Of a stretch of 64,000 bases of DNA, positions 1-13,624 are shown piece after piece; within the stretch, counting starts at the first letter, position 1; every line of letters begins with the position of its first letter. Position numbers and translations under genes: made by a program. A model generated the notes under the pieces. It did no database searches and had not been told where the DNA came from. It saw nothing but the letters and a program-made list of their open reading frames with translations. The stretch is from NCBI RefSeq assembly GCF_030656345.1, contig NZ_JAUSNR010000032.1:62001-126000 (forward strand), given 5' to 3'. Origin of the DNA: Pseudotabrizicola sp. (GTDB lineage Bacteria; Pseudomonadota; Alphaproteobacteria; Rhodobacterales; Rhodobacteraceae).

Positions 1-1235
1 ATCACCCGCAGGGCGATCAGCGCGGCAACAAGAAACAAAACGGCCTCGGCCAGAAACACGAGGCCAAAGGCGGTGTTGGCGGGCAGCCACAGCCGGAACA
101 GATCCACACTGGCAGCCCCCAGCAACCCACCGAACCCGGCCGCCACCGCCTGCGCCGCCCCCCACAACCCCATGCGGGTGCCTTCGCGTGCGCCGCGCCC
201 CTGCCCGGCCAGCGCCATCATCGACCCGATGGCGGCGACCGCGAACATGCCGTTGAAAAAACCAAGCGTGATGACTGCGGGCACCAGCAGGCCAAGGCCC
301 AACTGCCCCAGCCCGGCAATCACACACAGCGCCATGGCCGAACCGACACAGCCCGCCACAACCCACTGTCGCAGAGTGCCGATGCGCAACCCGGTGGCGG
401 CAATGCCCACCGCCAGCATACCCAGAAACACTCCGCCATTCTGCGCGCCAGAAAGCTGCGTGCTCTGGCCGACATCAAAGCCGAAGACCATGCCAGCATA
501 GGGTTCAAGGATCAGTTCCTGCATGAAATACGCGCTCATCGACAGGAACACGAACAGCGTGAAGGCGCGCGACTGTGGTTCGGCCCAGATCTGCGCCAGA
601 CCTTGCCGGAACGGGGCCGGATCGGCCTCACGCTCGGCAATCACCCGGCGTTCAATGCCCCAGACGGCAAGGAGGGTCAGGCCCACCGCGCCCAGCGTCA
701 CAATCCCCACAATCTCCAGCAGCAGCAGCGGGGTATAGGGGTTCAGGAAATGCCCCACCGTGCCGGCGGTTACTGCGATGCCGAAGATCATCATAAGCCA
801 GGTGATCGTCGCTGCCGCTGCCCTGCGCCGGGGTTCGGTCGCCGTGGCCAGCAGCGCCAGAAGCGAGGTGCCGGAGGCCCCCACCCCGACGCCGATCAGC
901 GCATAGGCCAGACCCGAAAGCACCAGCCCCGCAACCGGCTGGGCCGGAATGATCACGACCCCAAAGGCCGCCAGAAAGGCCCCCGCCGACAGCGCCGCCA
1001 TGCCCAGAATGATGAACATCGTCCGGTTGCCGCGTGTGTCGGACCGGAAGCCCCAGTTGGGCCGGGTGATCTGGATGCCGTAATGCAAAGCTACCAGCAG
1101 CCCCGGCACCAGCGCGGGCAAGGCCAGTTCGACCACCATCAGCCGGTTCAGCGTGCTGGTGGTCAGCACCACCACCGCGCCAAGGCACATCTGCACAAGG
1201 CCGAGGCGGATGATCTGAAGCCAGCTGAGCTTCAT
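1..1235 (-). CDS. PucC-family (BCD/MFS) transporter of the photosynthesis cluster, 3' end outside window
   Basis: The frame read leftward from the ATG at 1235 stays open to the window edge (411 codons) and begins MKLSWLQIIRLGLVQMCLG. It is a multi-spanning hydrophobic protein. The segment TLNRLMVVELALPALVPGLL and the following RPNWGFRSDTRG match the PucC/LhaA fold, and LhaA in this same window has the parallel [10 protein letters not shown] and LGHRSDTHR. In Rhodobacter a gene of this family (orf428/bch2) sits between bchG and bchP. The start overlaps the bchG stop (ATGA), so it should be co-transcribed and translationally coupled with bchG. The likely role is bacteriochlorophyll handling or antenna assembly in the intracytoplasmic membrane; the substrate is unproven. 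The C-terminus is not in the window. Confidence 0.88.
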   Translation of the reverse strand, partial: MKLSWLQIIRLGLVQMCLGAVVVLTTSTLNRLMVVELALPALVPGLLVALHYGIQITRPNWGFRSDTRGNRTMFIILGMAALSAGAFLAAFGVVIIPAQPVAGLVLSGLAYALIGVGVGASGTSLLALLATATEPRRRAAAATITWLMMIFGIAVTAGTVGHFLNPYTPLLLLEIVGIVTLGAVGLTLLAVWGIERRVIAEREADPAPFRQGLAQIWAEPQSRAFTLFVFLSMSAYFMQELILEPYAGMVFGFDVGQSTQLSGAQNGGVFLGMLAVGIAATGLRIGTLRQWVVAGCVGSAMALCVIAGLGQLGLGLLVPAVITLGFFNGMFAVAAIGSMMALAGQGRGAREGTRMGLWGAAQAVAAGFGGLLGAASVDLFRLWLPANTAFGLVFLAEAVLFLVAALIALRV

Positions 1236-2140
1236 CCCGCACCCCCCAGATTGCGCAGGGCAAAAGCCGCGATCATCATGCCCGAGACGTAGAACACGAT
1301 CCCGGTGCCGTTATACCATGGCGCGTATGTCTTCGGGTCGCGGAACAGCCGCCGCATCGCGAGGATCTGTGCCAGCAAAAGCACGATCACCGCCATCGCA
1401 TGATACGGCGCGCCCCAGATGAACAGAAGCGCGATCACCACGGCCTGCGCCATGGCCATCGTGGTGCAGGCGATCCGCGCCGCCACCTCTGGCCCCAGCA
1501 CCACCGGCAAGGATCGCACGCCGTGCTGGCGGTCGCCTTCCAGCGCCTTGAAATCGTTCAGCGTCATGATGCCATGGGCACCCAGCGCATAGAGCAGGGC
1601 GATGATCACCACCTCAAACCGTGGTGCCGCCGCCAGCAACACCGCTGCCCCGGTAAACCATGGCAGCCCCTCATAGGACAGGCCCACCAGCCCCGGCCCC
1701 CACCAGCCCGAGCGTTTCAGCCGCACGGGTTCTGCCGAATAGGCCCAGGCCGCAATCACGCCGACCACCGTGGCCCCGAACCCCCAAGGGCCCAGCAGCC
1801 AGCCGATGGCAAGGCTCAGCACCGTCATCGCCAGCGCAATATACAGCCCCCAGCGCCCCGGTATCCGGCCCGAGGGGATCGGGCGCCCGGGTTCGTTCAC
1901 CGCATCGACATGGCGGTCGCACCAGTCATTCGCCGCCTGCGACATGCCGCAGACCACCGGCCCGGCCAGCACCATGCCAAGGATGACAATTCCCCAGTTT
2001 CCCGACAGCGCCACGCCAGACGACACCGCACCGCACAGATAGGCCCAGACCGGCGGGAACCAGGTAATGGGCTTGATCAGCTCCAGCATGGCGCGGGGCT
2101 GCGGGGTGGTACGGGGATGGGGCGCGATACTGACAGTCAT
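1232..2140 (-). CDS. bchG: Bacteriochlorophyll synthase BchG (geranylgeranyl/phytyl bacteriochlorophyllide a esterification)
   Basis: A 302-residue UbiA-type prenyltransferase that attaches the C20 tail to bacteriochlorophyllide a, the last but one step of pigment synthesis, in the membrane. The first aspartate-rich motif is NDWCDRHVDAVNEPGRPIPS (near residue 67), and a second polar loop reads TLNDFKALEGDRQHGVRSLP (near 195). About eight or nine membrane segments are expected. The N-terminus MTVSIAPHPR resembles the Rhodobacter protein and supports the ATG at 2140, although no Shine-Dalgarno is visible and a PpsR box ends one base upstream. It overlaps the PucC-family gene by ATGA. Confidence 0.96.
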   Translation of the reverse strand: MTVSIAPHPRTTPQPRAMLELIKPITWFPPVWAYLCGAVSSGVALSGNWGIVILGMVLAGPVVCGMSQAANDWCDRHVDAVNEPGRPIPSGRIPGRWGLYIALAMTVLSLAIGWLLGPWGFGATVVGVIAAWAYSAEPVRLKRSGWWGPGLVGLSYEGLPWFTGAAVLLAAAPRFEVVIIALLYALGAHGIMTLNDFKALEGDRQHGVRSLPVVLGPEVAARIACTTMAMAQAVVIALLFIWGAPYHAMAVIVLLLAQILAMRRLFRDPKTYAPWYNGTGIVFYVSGMMIAAFALRNLGGAG

Positions 2141-2141
2141 C

Positions 2142-2159
2142 TGTCAACTACACATTACA
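2142..2159. promoter_or_regulatory. PpsR/CrtJ operator 1 of bchG (TGT-N12-ACA)
   Basis: TGTCAACTACACATTACA fits the PpsR/CrtJ consensus TGT-N12-ACA exactly. It lies one base upstream of the bchG ATG, so bound repressor would cover the translation start region. A second box lies 53 bp further upstream (centre to centre, about five helical turns), the paired arrangement expected for cooperative PpsR binding. Confidence 0.8.
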
Positions 2160-2194
2160 ATTAAGAGTCGGGCAAGGGGTTGGATGGCAAATAG

Positions 2195-2212
2195 TGTAAA
2201 TTAATACTGACA
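2195..2212. promoter_or_regulatory. PpsR/CrtJ operator 2 of bchG (TGT-N12-ACA)
   Basis: TGTAAATTAATACTGACA is a perfect TGT-N12-ACA box in an AT-rich island between ppsR and bchG. With the box at 2142-2159 it forms a pair that should repress bchG and the downstream PucC-family gene under oxygen. A bchG promoter probably lies around here, but I could not place -35 and -10 elements with confidence. Confidence 0.8.
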
Positions 2213-2263
2213 GATTCTGCGGTAGGGGCGACAATCAGCGGTCATGCGGCGCATGGGCTGCCA

Positions 2264-2316
2264 GCCCCGGGGGCGCTTCGCCCCCCGGACCCCCCGAGAG
2301 TATTTTTATCAAGATG
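2264..2316 (+). repeat. Dispersed repeat, subtype A: GC hairpin plus GAGTATTTTTATCAAGATGAA core
   Basis: A GC-rich hairpin (GGGGGCG/CGCCCCC, 2269-2285) is followed by CCCCCCGAGAGTATTTTTATCAAGATGAATGG. It sits just after the ppsR stop, where the hairpin could also act as a terminator for ppsR. The same subtype recurs inside bchB at 8111-8140, and related subtypes occur at about ten other places in the window. Confidence 0.75.
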
Positions 2317-2342
2317 AATGGGGAGCGGCAGCGCTTGTGCGG

Positions 2343-3755
2343 TCAGTCGCCGTCCTTGTTGATCAGCCCGTATTTGCGCAGCTTCACATAGAGCGATTGC
2401 CGCGACAGGCTGAGCATATCCGCCGCCGCAACGCGGTTGTTGCGGGTGAGTTCCAGCGCGGTTTCAATGCACATCTTCTCGATCACATCGGTGGTTTCGG
2501 CCACAATCTCCTTGAGCGTGGACGACCCCACCAGCTCCATCACATTGCGCATCCCCTCTTCATTTGGCACGCCCGAGGGGCGGCGCAGAGAGTCGGCACG
2601 GCTGACATCGCGCACCACCAGCGCAAGCACCGGGGTCGGGCGGTCGTTCAGCCAGCTGGCCGAGACCTCTACCGCTGTCTGCCCGGAAAAGTCGGTGGTC
2701 AGCCGGGTCGCATACAGGCGCAGCTGGCCGGTGCGTTTGACATTGTCCATCAGGACCCGCAGATCAACTGCGCCGCGCACCAGATAATCAGCCAGCGACC
2801 GGCCCCGCACCGAGGCGGTATTGGCGCTGTCGGTCAGATTCAGAAACGCCTCATTGGCGGAAACGATCACGCCTTCGGCGTCGGTGAAGACAATGCCATC
2901 GACACCGTCCTGATACAGCCGCACAAGATGGTCGGTCAGGTCATCGCCCTGCGGTGCGACCGAATCGGCCAGGTCGATCTGGCACATCAGCAAACGCTCA
3001 CCCGCAGCGCGGAACATGGTGGGCGTCACCAGCACCCGCTTTTGCGAGCGGCGCGCCGACAGCTCGATCGGGCCAGAGCTTTCCGCGACGGCCAGATTGG
3101 CCATGCTTTCCAGGAACTCGCCGCGCCTGCGGCCTTCGAATTCCTGCGCGATGGCCGCGCCGATCATCTCGGCCCGGCTGCCGCCCAGCAGGCCTGCCGC
3201 TGCCGGGTTCAGATCGGTGATCCGCCCGGTCGACATCGACACGATGACAATCGGGTCACGCCCGACCTCCATCAGCACGCGGTAGCGGGTGTCCGCCTCG
3301 CGCTGCGCCTCATAGTCGCGTTCCAGCGCCAGTTGCGCCGAAATCAGCTGCTGCTGCACTTCGGCAATCGGGCGCAGATCGCGGCCGACCATCAGCACCG
3401 AATCATCCGACCCGATGCGGTGCAGGCTGTAGCGCACGGGAAATTCCCAGGCGGTCCGGTCGGCATGGTTCAGCTCGATCACCGGGGCCACGCGGCGGTT
3501 GCCCAGATCGGCCAGCCGCGCCTCCAGCTTGCGCCAGCTTTCGCCGGCCAGAATGCTTTGCAGGCTGGCCCCTTCCCAGTCGGCGACCCGCGCCTGAATG
3601 CCATGCGCAGGGTTGACCAGAACCGAGACCACCCTATGTGTGGGCGAGACAAGCAAGGCAAGGTCACCGGCAGAGGCTATGATCTCGCCCAACAGCTCAG
3701 GCGAAATCAGCGGCAGCTTTCCACTGTTCAAAAGGTGCCGTCCATCCGTTGTCAC
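2343..3755 (-). CDS. ppsR: Redox-responsive repressor of photosynthesis genes PpsR (CrtJ)
   Basis: A 470-residue regulator with an N-terminal region, two PAS domains (roughly residues 155-260 and 275-385) and a C-terminal Fis-type helix-turn-helix (about 425-465, ending VAAADMLSLSRQSLYVKLRKYG). In Rhodobacter the protein binds TGT-N12-ACA boxes and represses bch, crt and puc genes in oxygen. Exactly two cysteines are present, at 258 and 429, matching the two redox cysteines of R. sphaeroides PpsR in position. It lies between ppaA (44 bases upstream) and bchG, all on the minus strand. The four PpsR boxes found here are its probable targets, and its antirepressor partner is the adjacent ppaA. 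Confidence 0.97.
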   Translation of the reverse strand: MTTDGRHLLNSGKLPLISPELLGEIIASAGDLALLVSPTHRVVSVLVNPAHGIQARVADWEGASLQSILAGESWRKLEARLADLGNRRVAPVIELNHADRTAWEFPVRYSLHRIGSDDSVLMVGRDLRPIAEVQQQLISAQLALERDYEAQREADTRYRVLMEVGRDPIVIVSMSTGRITDLNPAAAGLLGGSRAEMIGAAIAQEFEGRRRGEFLESMANLAVAESSGPIELSARRSQKRVLVTPTMFRAAGERLLMCQIDLADSVAPQGDDLTDHLVRLYQDGVDGIVFTDAEGVIVSANEAFLNLTDSANTASVRGRSLADYLVRGAVDLRVLMDNVKRTGQLRLYATRLTTDFSGQTAVEVSASWLNDRPTPVLALVVRDVSRADSLRRPSGVPNEEGMRNVMELVGSSTLKEIVAETTDVIEKMCIETALELTRNNRVAAADMLSLSRQSLYVKLRKYGLINKDGD

Positions 3756-3799
3756 CAGACTATCCGTTCTTTTGCTGCGCCCGACGAAGCCGGGCCGCT

Positions 3800-4588
3800 T
3801 TACGTTATCACGGTCATTGCAGGTCGTCGACAGGTCAGACCCAGCACGTCTACCGCTTTTGACAGATCGTTCGTCACGATATCCACCTGTGAGACAACCG
3901 CAAAGTCTTCGCTCTGTTCCAGAATCGCCCCCCCCAAGGCGATGCGCAACCCGTTCGATGTTTCCTGCCTGAGCGTTTTCACCAAGCCGGAGCAGATTTC
4001 AAGCATTTCATGGCAGGCCACGGAAATCATTGCCCCGTCAAACCGCCGCTCGGCCAGAATTGCCGCAAGTTCCGCCGCAGTCGGCGCAAACCGCAGGCAG
4101 ACTGAAATTCCCTTGCGCCGCAGCCAGCCCGCCACCACCAGCGCGCCCAGCGTATGCTGCTCGTTCCCCGGCACGATCAGCAGGACCGTGGCCGCGCCGG
4201 TGGCCCCGGTGGCATCTGCCGACCAGCCCTTGCCGACATCGCGCAGCAGCGCCTGCAGCCGCGCCGACCCGATGCTGACCTGCGAAAAGGTGGACCGATC
4301 ATCCTCCCACTCCCGCCCCAGCCGGCGCGCCAGTTCGGGAATGTAGTGATCGGCCAGCTGTTCATTGCTGATCCGCAGCCGCCTGAAATCTGGCCGCAGC
4401 CGGTCCAGCGCGCGCGGGTCGGGCGACCGGGCCGCCGCCAGCATCGCCGCCAGCACCGGCTCTTTCAACGCGGCGCGGGGGGTACCGTCACCCGCCGCCA
4501 CCCGTGCCATCACATCCGCCGCAAATTGCGAAAAACCCAGCCCGCTCACCCCGCGCAACCCATCCACTGAAAAATTGCCATCCTGCAT
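3800..4588 (-). CDS. ppaA: Cobalamin-binding antirepressor PpaA/AerR
   Basis: A 262-residue protein with a C-terminal B12-binding-like (SCHIC) domain from about residue 130. The signature GNEQHTLGALVVAGWLRRKG places a histidine at residue 145 from this start, the position reported for the cobalamin ligand of R. capsulatus AerR. AerR/PpaA counteracts CrtJ/PpsR in a light-dependent way. I chose the ATG at 4588 because GGAG lies eight bases upstream; an in-frame ATG at 4606 would add six residues but has no clear ribosome binding site. It is divergent from bchF and upstream of ppsR. Confidence 0.93.
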   Translation of the reverse strand: MQDGNFSVDGLRGVSGLGFSQFAADVMARVAAGDGTPRAALKEPVLAAMLAAARSPDPRALDRLRPDFRRLRISNEQLADHYIPELARRLGREWEDDRSTFSQVSIGSARLQALLRDVGKGWSADATGATGAATVLLIVPGNEQHTLGALVVAGWLRRKGISVCLRFAPTAAELAAILAERRFDGAMISVACHEMLEICSGLVKTLRQETSNGLRIALGGAILEQSEDFAVVSQVDIVTNDLSKAVDVLGLTCRRPAMTVIT

Positions 4589-4670
4589 GCCGGACTCCGA
4601 GACCATTTTGCCGGTCGCGCGTCAACAGCAGAACTGCAAATACAGTCCGGGCCGGGAGGCGGCGGTGGAC

Positions 4671-4743
4671 GGACTCTCCCAAAAGGCAGGTGAGTTGTCA
4701 AATCAAATTGACACTTTTCAGGTGCAGATTTTCGGGAGAGTCC
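4671..4743. repeat. 10-bp perfect inverted repeat flanking a PpsR box
   Basis: GGACTCTCCC at 4671-4680 and its exact complement GGGAGAGTCC at 4734-4743 are separated by 53 bp. The arms extend inward by AAAA/TTTT with one unpaired C. The PpsR box at 4696-4713 lies almost at the dyad centre. Confidence 0.7.
4696..4713. promoter_or_regulatory. PpsR/CrtJ operator, ppaA-bchF intergenic region, ppaA-proximal
   Basis: TGTCAAATCAAATTGACA is a near-perfect palindrome of the TGT-N12-ACA type and the most symmetrical of the four boxes in the window. It lies 108 bp upstream of the ppaA start and could act on both divergent units. It is centred within a 10-bp inverted repeat (4671-4743). Confidence 0.85.
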
Positions 4744-4840
4744 CCGCCCACCCCCGATTAATCGCGTTATTACAGAATGATACCCTGAAAAACTGTCATC
4801 TTCCGCTTTCGGACCCGCCTGACAGGCCGTGCATCAATTG

Positions 4841-4858
4841 TGTAAGTTTATGTTGACA
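4841..4858. promoter_or_regulatory. PpsR/CrtJ operator, bchF-proximal
   Basis: TGTAAGTTTATGTTGACA fits TGT-N12-ACA and ends in TTGACA, a perfect sigma-70 -35 hexamer. Repressor binding would therefore mask the putative bchF promoter directly. It is 58 bp upstream of the bchF ATG. Confidence 0.82.
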
Positions 4859-4916
4859 CATTCTTCCCCAAGTCTAACCTGTAAGCAGCACAAGACCAAG
4901 GGAGGGGCCGCGGCAC

Positions 4917-8308
<3,392 letters not shown>

Positions 8309-8319
<11 letters not shown>

Positions 8320-11300
8320 CCGCTACACATCGCCGGTTATGACTGCGCCCACGGGCGACGGGGTTTACCGTTTCGTGATCGTCACGCTGGATGCCCATGC
8401 GGCAGGCCCGGCAGCACGCATCGCGCCACGGCTGGCACATGACTTTCCGGGGATCGAGGTTTCGGTTCATGCCGCCGCCGAATGGGCGGAAAATCCGGCC
8501 GCACTGGCGGCGGCCAAGGCGGCGGTGAACAGCGCGAATTTCGTCGTGGCGAACCTTTTGTTCATCGAAGAGCATATCACCGCCATCCTGCCCGAGCTGC
8601 AGGCCGCACGCGCGCGGTGCGATGCCTTTGTCGGGGTGATTGCCGACCCTGCGGTCGTAAAGCTGACCAAGATGGGCGATCTGGACATGAGCGTCGAGGC
8701 ATCCGGCCCGATGGCGTTGCTGAAGAAATTGCGCGGGACCAAGGCACCTTCTGCCGGGTCGGGCGAAAAGCAGATGGCGATGCTGCGGCGGTTGCCGAAG
8801 ATCCTGAAGTACTTCCCCGGCAAGGCGCAGGATCTGCGCGCCTGGTTCCTGTCGATGCAATACTGGCTGGGCGGGTCGGATGACAACCTTGAGGCGATGG
8901 TGCGCTTTCTGGTCAGCCGCTATTCCGGCAAGCGGGACTGGGCGCGGATCAAGGCCGCGGCCCCGATCGATTATGCCGATGTGGGGCTGTATCACCCCAG
9001 CCTTGCCACCCGCATCACCACCGATGCAAGCGTGATGCCCCGCCCCGAAGGCGCTGTGGCCACCGTCGGCATGCTGATGCTGCGCAGCTATATCCTTGCA
9101 GGCGATACCGCGCATTATGATGCGGTGATCGCGGCGTTTGAGGCCAAGGGCATCGCCGTGCTGCCCGCCTTTGCCGGCGGGCTTGATGGCCGCCCGGCGA
9201 TGGAGGCGTTTTTCAGGGGTGCAGCGGGCGCAAAGATCGATGCGCTGGTCTCGCTTACCGGGTTCAGCCTTGTCGGCGGTCCGGCCTATAACGACAGCCC
9301 GGCGGCGGTTGCAGCGTTGCAGGCGCTGGATGTTCCTTATATCGCCGCGCACCCGCTGGAATTCCAGACGCTTGGCCAATGGGGTGCCAGCGGTGGCGGG
9401 CTTGGCCCGGTGGAAACCACCATGCTGATCGCCCTGCCCGAGATTGATGGCGCCACCAACCCGACCGTGTTTGCCGGGCGCCATGATGCGGCTGGCTGCA
9501 CCGGCTGCGCGCAGAACTGCCAGCCGCAAAGCGCCGAGGCGCTGACCACCCGCGCCATGGCCCCTTGTTTTGAGCGCATCACCGCATTGGCCGACAAGGT
9601 GGCGCGTCTGGCCCATTTGCGCCGGTCGGATGTGGCGAACCGCAAGGTCGCCATTGTGCTGTATGGCTTTCCACCCAATGCCGGGGCCGCGGGCACCGCC
9701 GCCTATCTGTCGGTGTTCGAATCACTGCACAACATGCTGCACGCGATGCAGGCCGCGGGGTACCGTGTCGACCCGCCCGCATCCGTGGATGATCTGCGCG
9801 AGGCTGTGCTGGGCGGTTCGGCCCGGATGTATGGCCAGCCCGCCAATGTGGCGGCCATCGTTCCGGCCGCCGAAGTGGTCGCCAAAACCCGCTGGCTGCG
9901 CGATGTCGAATCCGCCTGGGGGCCCGCGCCGGGCCGCATCCAGACCGACGGGTGCGGTGTGTTCGTGCTGGGGCGCGAGATGGGGAATGTCTTCGTGGGC
10001 CTGCAGCCGGTGTTCGGCTATGAGGGCGACCCGATGCGGCTGCTGTTCGAGAAGGGCTTTGCGCCCACCCATGCCTTCACCACCTTTTACCGCTGGATGC
10101 GCGAAGATTTCCGCGCCGATGTGCTGCTGCATTTCGGCATGCATGGCGCGCTGGAGTTCATGCCGGGCAAACAGGCGGGCATGTCGGAAACCTGCTGGCC
10201 CGACCGGCTGATCGGCAACCTGCCCAATATCTACCTGTATGCCGCCAACAACCCGTCCGAGGCGACACTTGCCAAGCGTCGGTCCAACGCGATCACCGTC
10301 ACCCATCTGACGCCACCTTTGGCGCAATCGGGGCTGTATAAGGGGCTGGCCGATGTGAAGGACACGCTGACCCGCCTGCGTGCCCTGCCACAGGATGCAG
10401 CGGAGCGGTCCGAACTGACCGATCTTTTGCGGGTGCAGGCAGCCGCTGTCGATCTGGACGCCAGCGACATTGATACGCTGTGGATCAAGCTGCTGGAAAC
10501 CGAAGGCGCGCTGATCACCGATGGCTTCCACGTGCTGGGCCGGAAGATGAGCGATGCGAACCGCGCCGCCATGCTCGACCTGATGCCGGCCACTGCCGAC
10601 AAGGTGGAAGCCGAGCGCCTGCTGTGCGAGGAGCACGAGATCCCCGCCCTGCTGCGCGCGCTGTCTGGCCGCTTCATCAGCCCGGTGCCGGGGGGTGACT
10701 TGATCCGCGCGCCCGAGATCCTGCCCACGGGCCGCAACATCCATGCCTTCGACCCGTTCCGCATGCCGACCGCCTTCGCCATGCAGGATGGGGCGGCACA
10801 GGCCGAACGGCTGCTGGCCGCCGCCGACCGCCTGCCACGCACTGTGGCGCTGGTGCTTTGGGGGTCTGACAACATCAAGTCCGATGGCGGGCCGATTGCG
10901 CAGGCGCTGGCCCTGATGGGCGCGCGGCCGCGCTTTGACCATTATGGCCGGCTGTGCGGGGCCGACCTGATCCCGCTGGCCGAGCTGGGCCGCCCGCGCA
11001 TCGATGTGGTCATGACGCTGTCGGGCATCTTCCGCGACCTGCTGCCGTTGCAGACCCGGATGCTGGCCGAAGCGGCGTGGAAGGCCGCCACCGCCGATGA
11101 ACCGGTATCGCAGAACTTTGTCCGCGCCCATGCGCTGACCTATGCAGCCGAGATGGGCGTCGAGATGGACGTGGCGGCGCTGCGGGTGTTTTCGAACGCC
11201 GAGGGTGCCTACGGGTCGAACGTCAACGTACTGGTCGGATCGTCGGCTTTCGGGGCCGAGGACGAGCTGGCCGATGCCTACGAGTCGCGCAAATCCTTTG

Positions 11301-11905
11301 CCTATGGCCGCTCTGGCAAGCCGGTGCAGAACGGCGCGCTGCTGCAAAAGGCGCTGAAAGATGTGGATCTGGCCTACCAGAACCTGGAATCGGTCGAGCT
11401 GGGCGTCACCACGGTGGACCATTACTTCGACACGCTGGGCGGCATTGCCCGCGCGGTGAAGCGCGCCCGTGGCGGACAGGAAACCCCGGTGTTCATCGGC
11501 GACCAGACCCGTGGCGCGGGTACGGTGCGCACGCTCAAAGACCAGATCGCGCTGGAAACCCGCGCGCGCAGCCTGAACCCAAAGTTCTACGAGGGATTGC
11601 TCAAGCACGGCGCCGAAGGCGTGCGCCAGATTGAGGCGCAGGTGTCCAACACCTTCGGCTGGTCGGCCACCACCGGGCACGTTGACCCTTGGGTCTATCA
11701 GCGCCTGTCGGAAACCTTTGTTCTGGACGAGGTGATGCGCAAGCGGCTGGCGGGGCTGAACCCCGAAGCCAGCAACAAGATGGCGCAGCGCCTGCTGGAA
11801 GCGTCGGACCGCAATTACTGGCAACCCGATGCCGAAACGCTGGCCGCCCTGCAGCGCGCAGCGGACGAGATGGAAGACCGGCTGGAAGGGATCGCGGCAG
11901 AATGA
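8309..11905 (+). CDS. bchH: Magnesium chelatase large subunit BchH
   Basis: A 1198-residue subunit that binds protoporphyrin IX and inserts Mg with BchI and BchD, the first committed step of the branch. The CobN/ChlH family is recognised from [29 protein letters not shown] (around residue 615), [13 protein letters not shown] and the C-terminal [14 protein letters not shown] region. Length agrees with the family (about 1190). The ATG at 8309 overlaps the 3' end of bchB by 11 bases; a second ATG at 8339 has no ribosome binding site. BchI and BchD are not in this window. Confidence 0.96.
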
Positions 11906-11920
11906 CACCGCTGTTTCCAG

Positions 11921-12953
<1,033 letters not shown>

Positions 12954-12955
12954 GA

Positions 12956-13624
12956 ATGACCGACTATTCCACCACCCGTGCCAGGGTCGAACACTATTTC
13001 GACCGCAGCGCCACCAAAGTGTGGGAGCGCCTGTGCTCTGACGCGCCGGTCAGCCGGATCCGGCAGACCGTGCGGGCGGGCCGTGATGCGATGCGCGCGA
13101 CCATGCTGGCGCAGTTGCCCGCCGATCTGACGGGTGCGCGCATTCTGGACGCGGGCTGCGGCACCGGGCTGATGACGGCAGAGCTGGCGGCGCGCGGGGC
13201 GCAGGTGGTGGCGGTGGATATCTCGCCGCAGCTGATCGCCATTGCGCGCGACCGGCTGGAGCCGCGCTTTGCCGGGCAAGTGACGTTTGCAGCGGGGGAT
13301 ATGACGGATGAGGCGCATGGGCGCTTTGACCATGTGATCGCGATGGACAGCCTGATCTATTATTCCGGCCCCGATATCGCCCAGATCCTGCACCGGCTGG
13401 CGCAGCGCACGCGGGGCGCGATCGTGTTCACCGTGGCCCCGCGCACGCCGTTCCTGATGACCTTCTTTACGCTCGGCAAGCTGTTCCCGCGCGCCGACCG
13501 CTCGCCCACGATGATCCCGCATGCGTTTGATACGCTTGCGCAATCCACCGGGCCGGGGCTGGCGCGTGTGGGGCGGATCAGCCGCGGCTTCTACATCTCG
13601 GACTGTCTGGAGTACCGGCCATGA
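12956..13624 (+). CDS. bchM: Mg-protoporphyrin IX O-methyltransferase BchM
   Basis: A 222-residue SAM-dependent methyltransferase acting after BchH. The SAM-binding motif is ILDAGCGTGLMTAELAARG (residues 61-80), with VVAVDIS next, and the C-terminus [13 protein letters not shown] is typical of BchM. The ATG at 12956 lies two bases after the bchL stop; a TTG at 12950 would add two residues. The stop overlaps the lhaA ATG. Confidence 0.95.
   Translation: MTDYSTTRARVEHYFDRSATKVWERLCSDAPVSRIRQTVRAGRDAMRATMLAQLPADLTGARILDAGCGTGLMTAELAARGAQVVAVDISPQLIAIARDRLEPRFAGQVTFAAGDMTDEAHGRFDHVIAMDSLIYYSGPDIAQILHRLAQRTRGAIVFTVAPRTPFLMTFFTLGKLFPRADRSPTMIPHAFDTLAQSTGPGLARVGRISRGFYISDCLEYRP

Larger units (their letters stand above)
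4589..4916. promoter_or_regulatory. Divergent ppaA-bchF control region
   Basis: This 328-bp gap has no gene. It holds two PpsR boxes (4696-4713 and 4841-4858, 145 bp apart), the inverted repeat around the first box, an AT-rich stretch near 4755-4800, and a TTGACA hexamer at 4853-4858 inside the second box that may be the bchF -35 element. A -10 hexamer about 17 bases further on (near 4874-4881, TCTAACCT) is weak. The bchF Shine-Dalgarno GGAGG is at 4901-4905. Transcripts for the long bch-puh series presumably begin here. Confidence 0.7.

Noticed and set aside
2244..4346. A 700-codon plus-strand open frame opposite ppsR and ppaA
   Set aside because: The product is rich in Arg, His, Gln and Pro with no family likeness and lies antisense to two clear genes. 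High G+C makes such frames common.
9722..11908. A 728-codon minus-strand frame opposite bchH
   Set aside because: Shadow of BchH codon use; no start signal or known motif.
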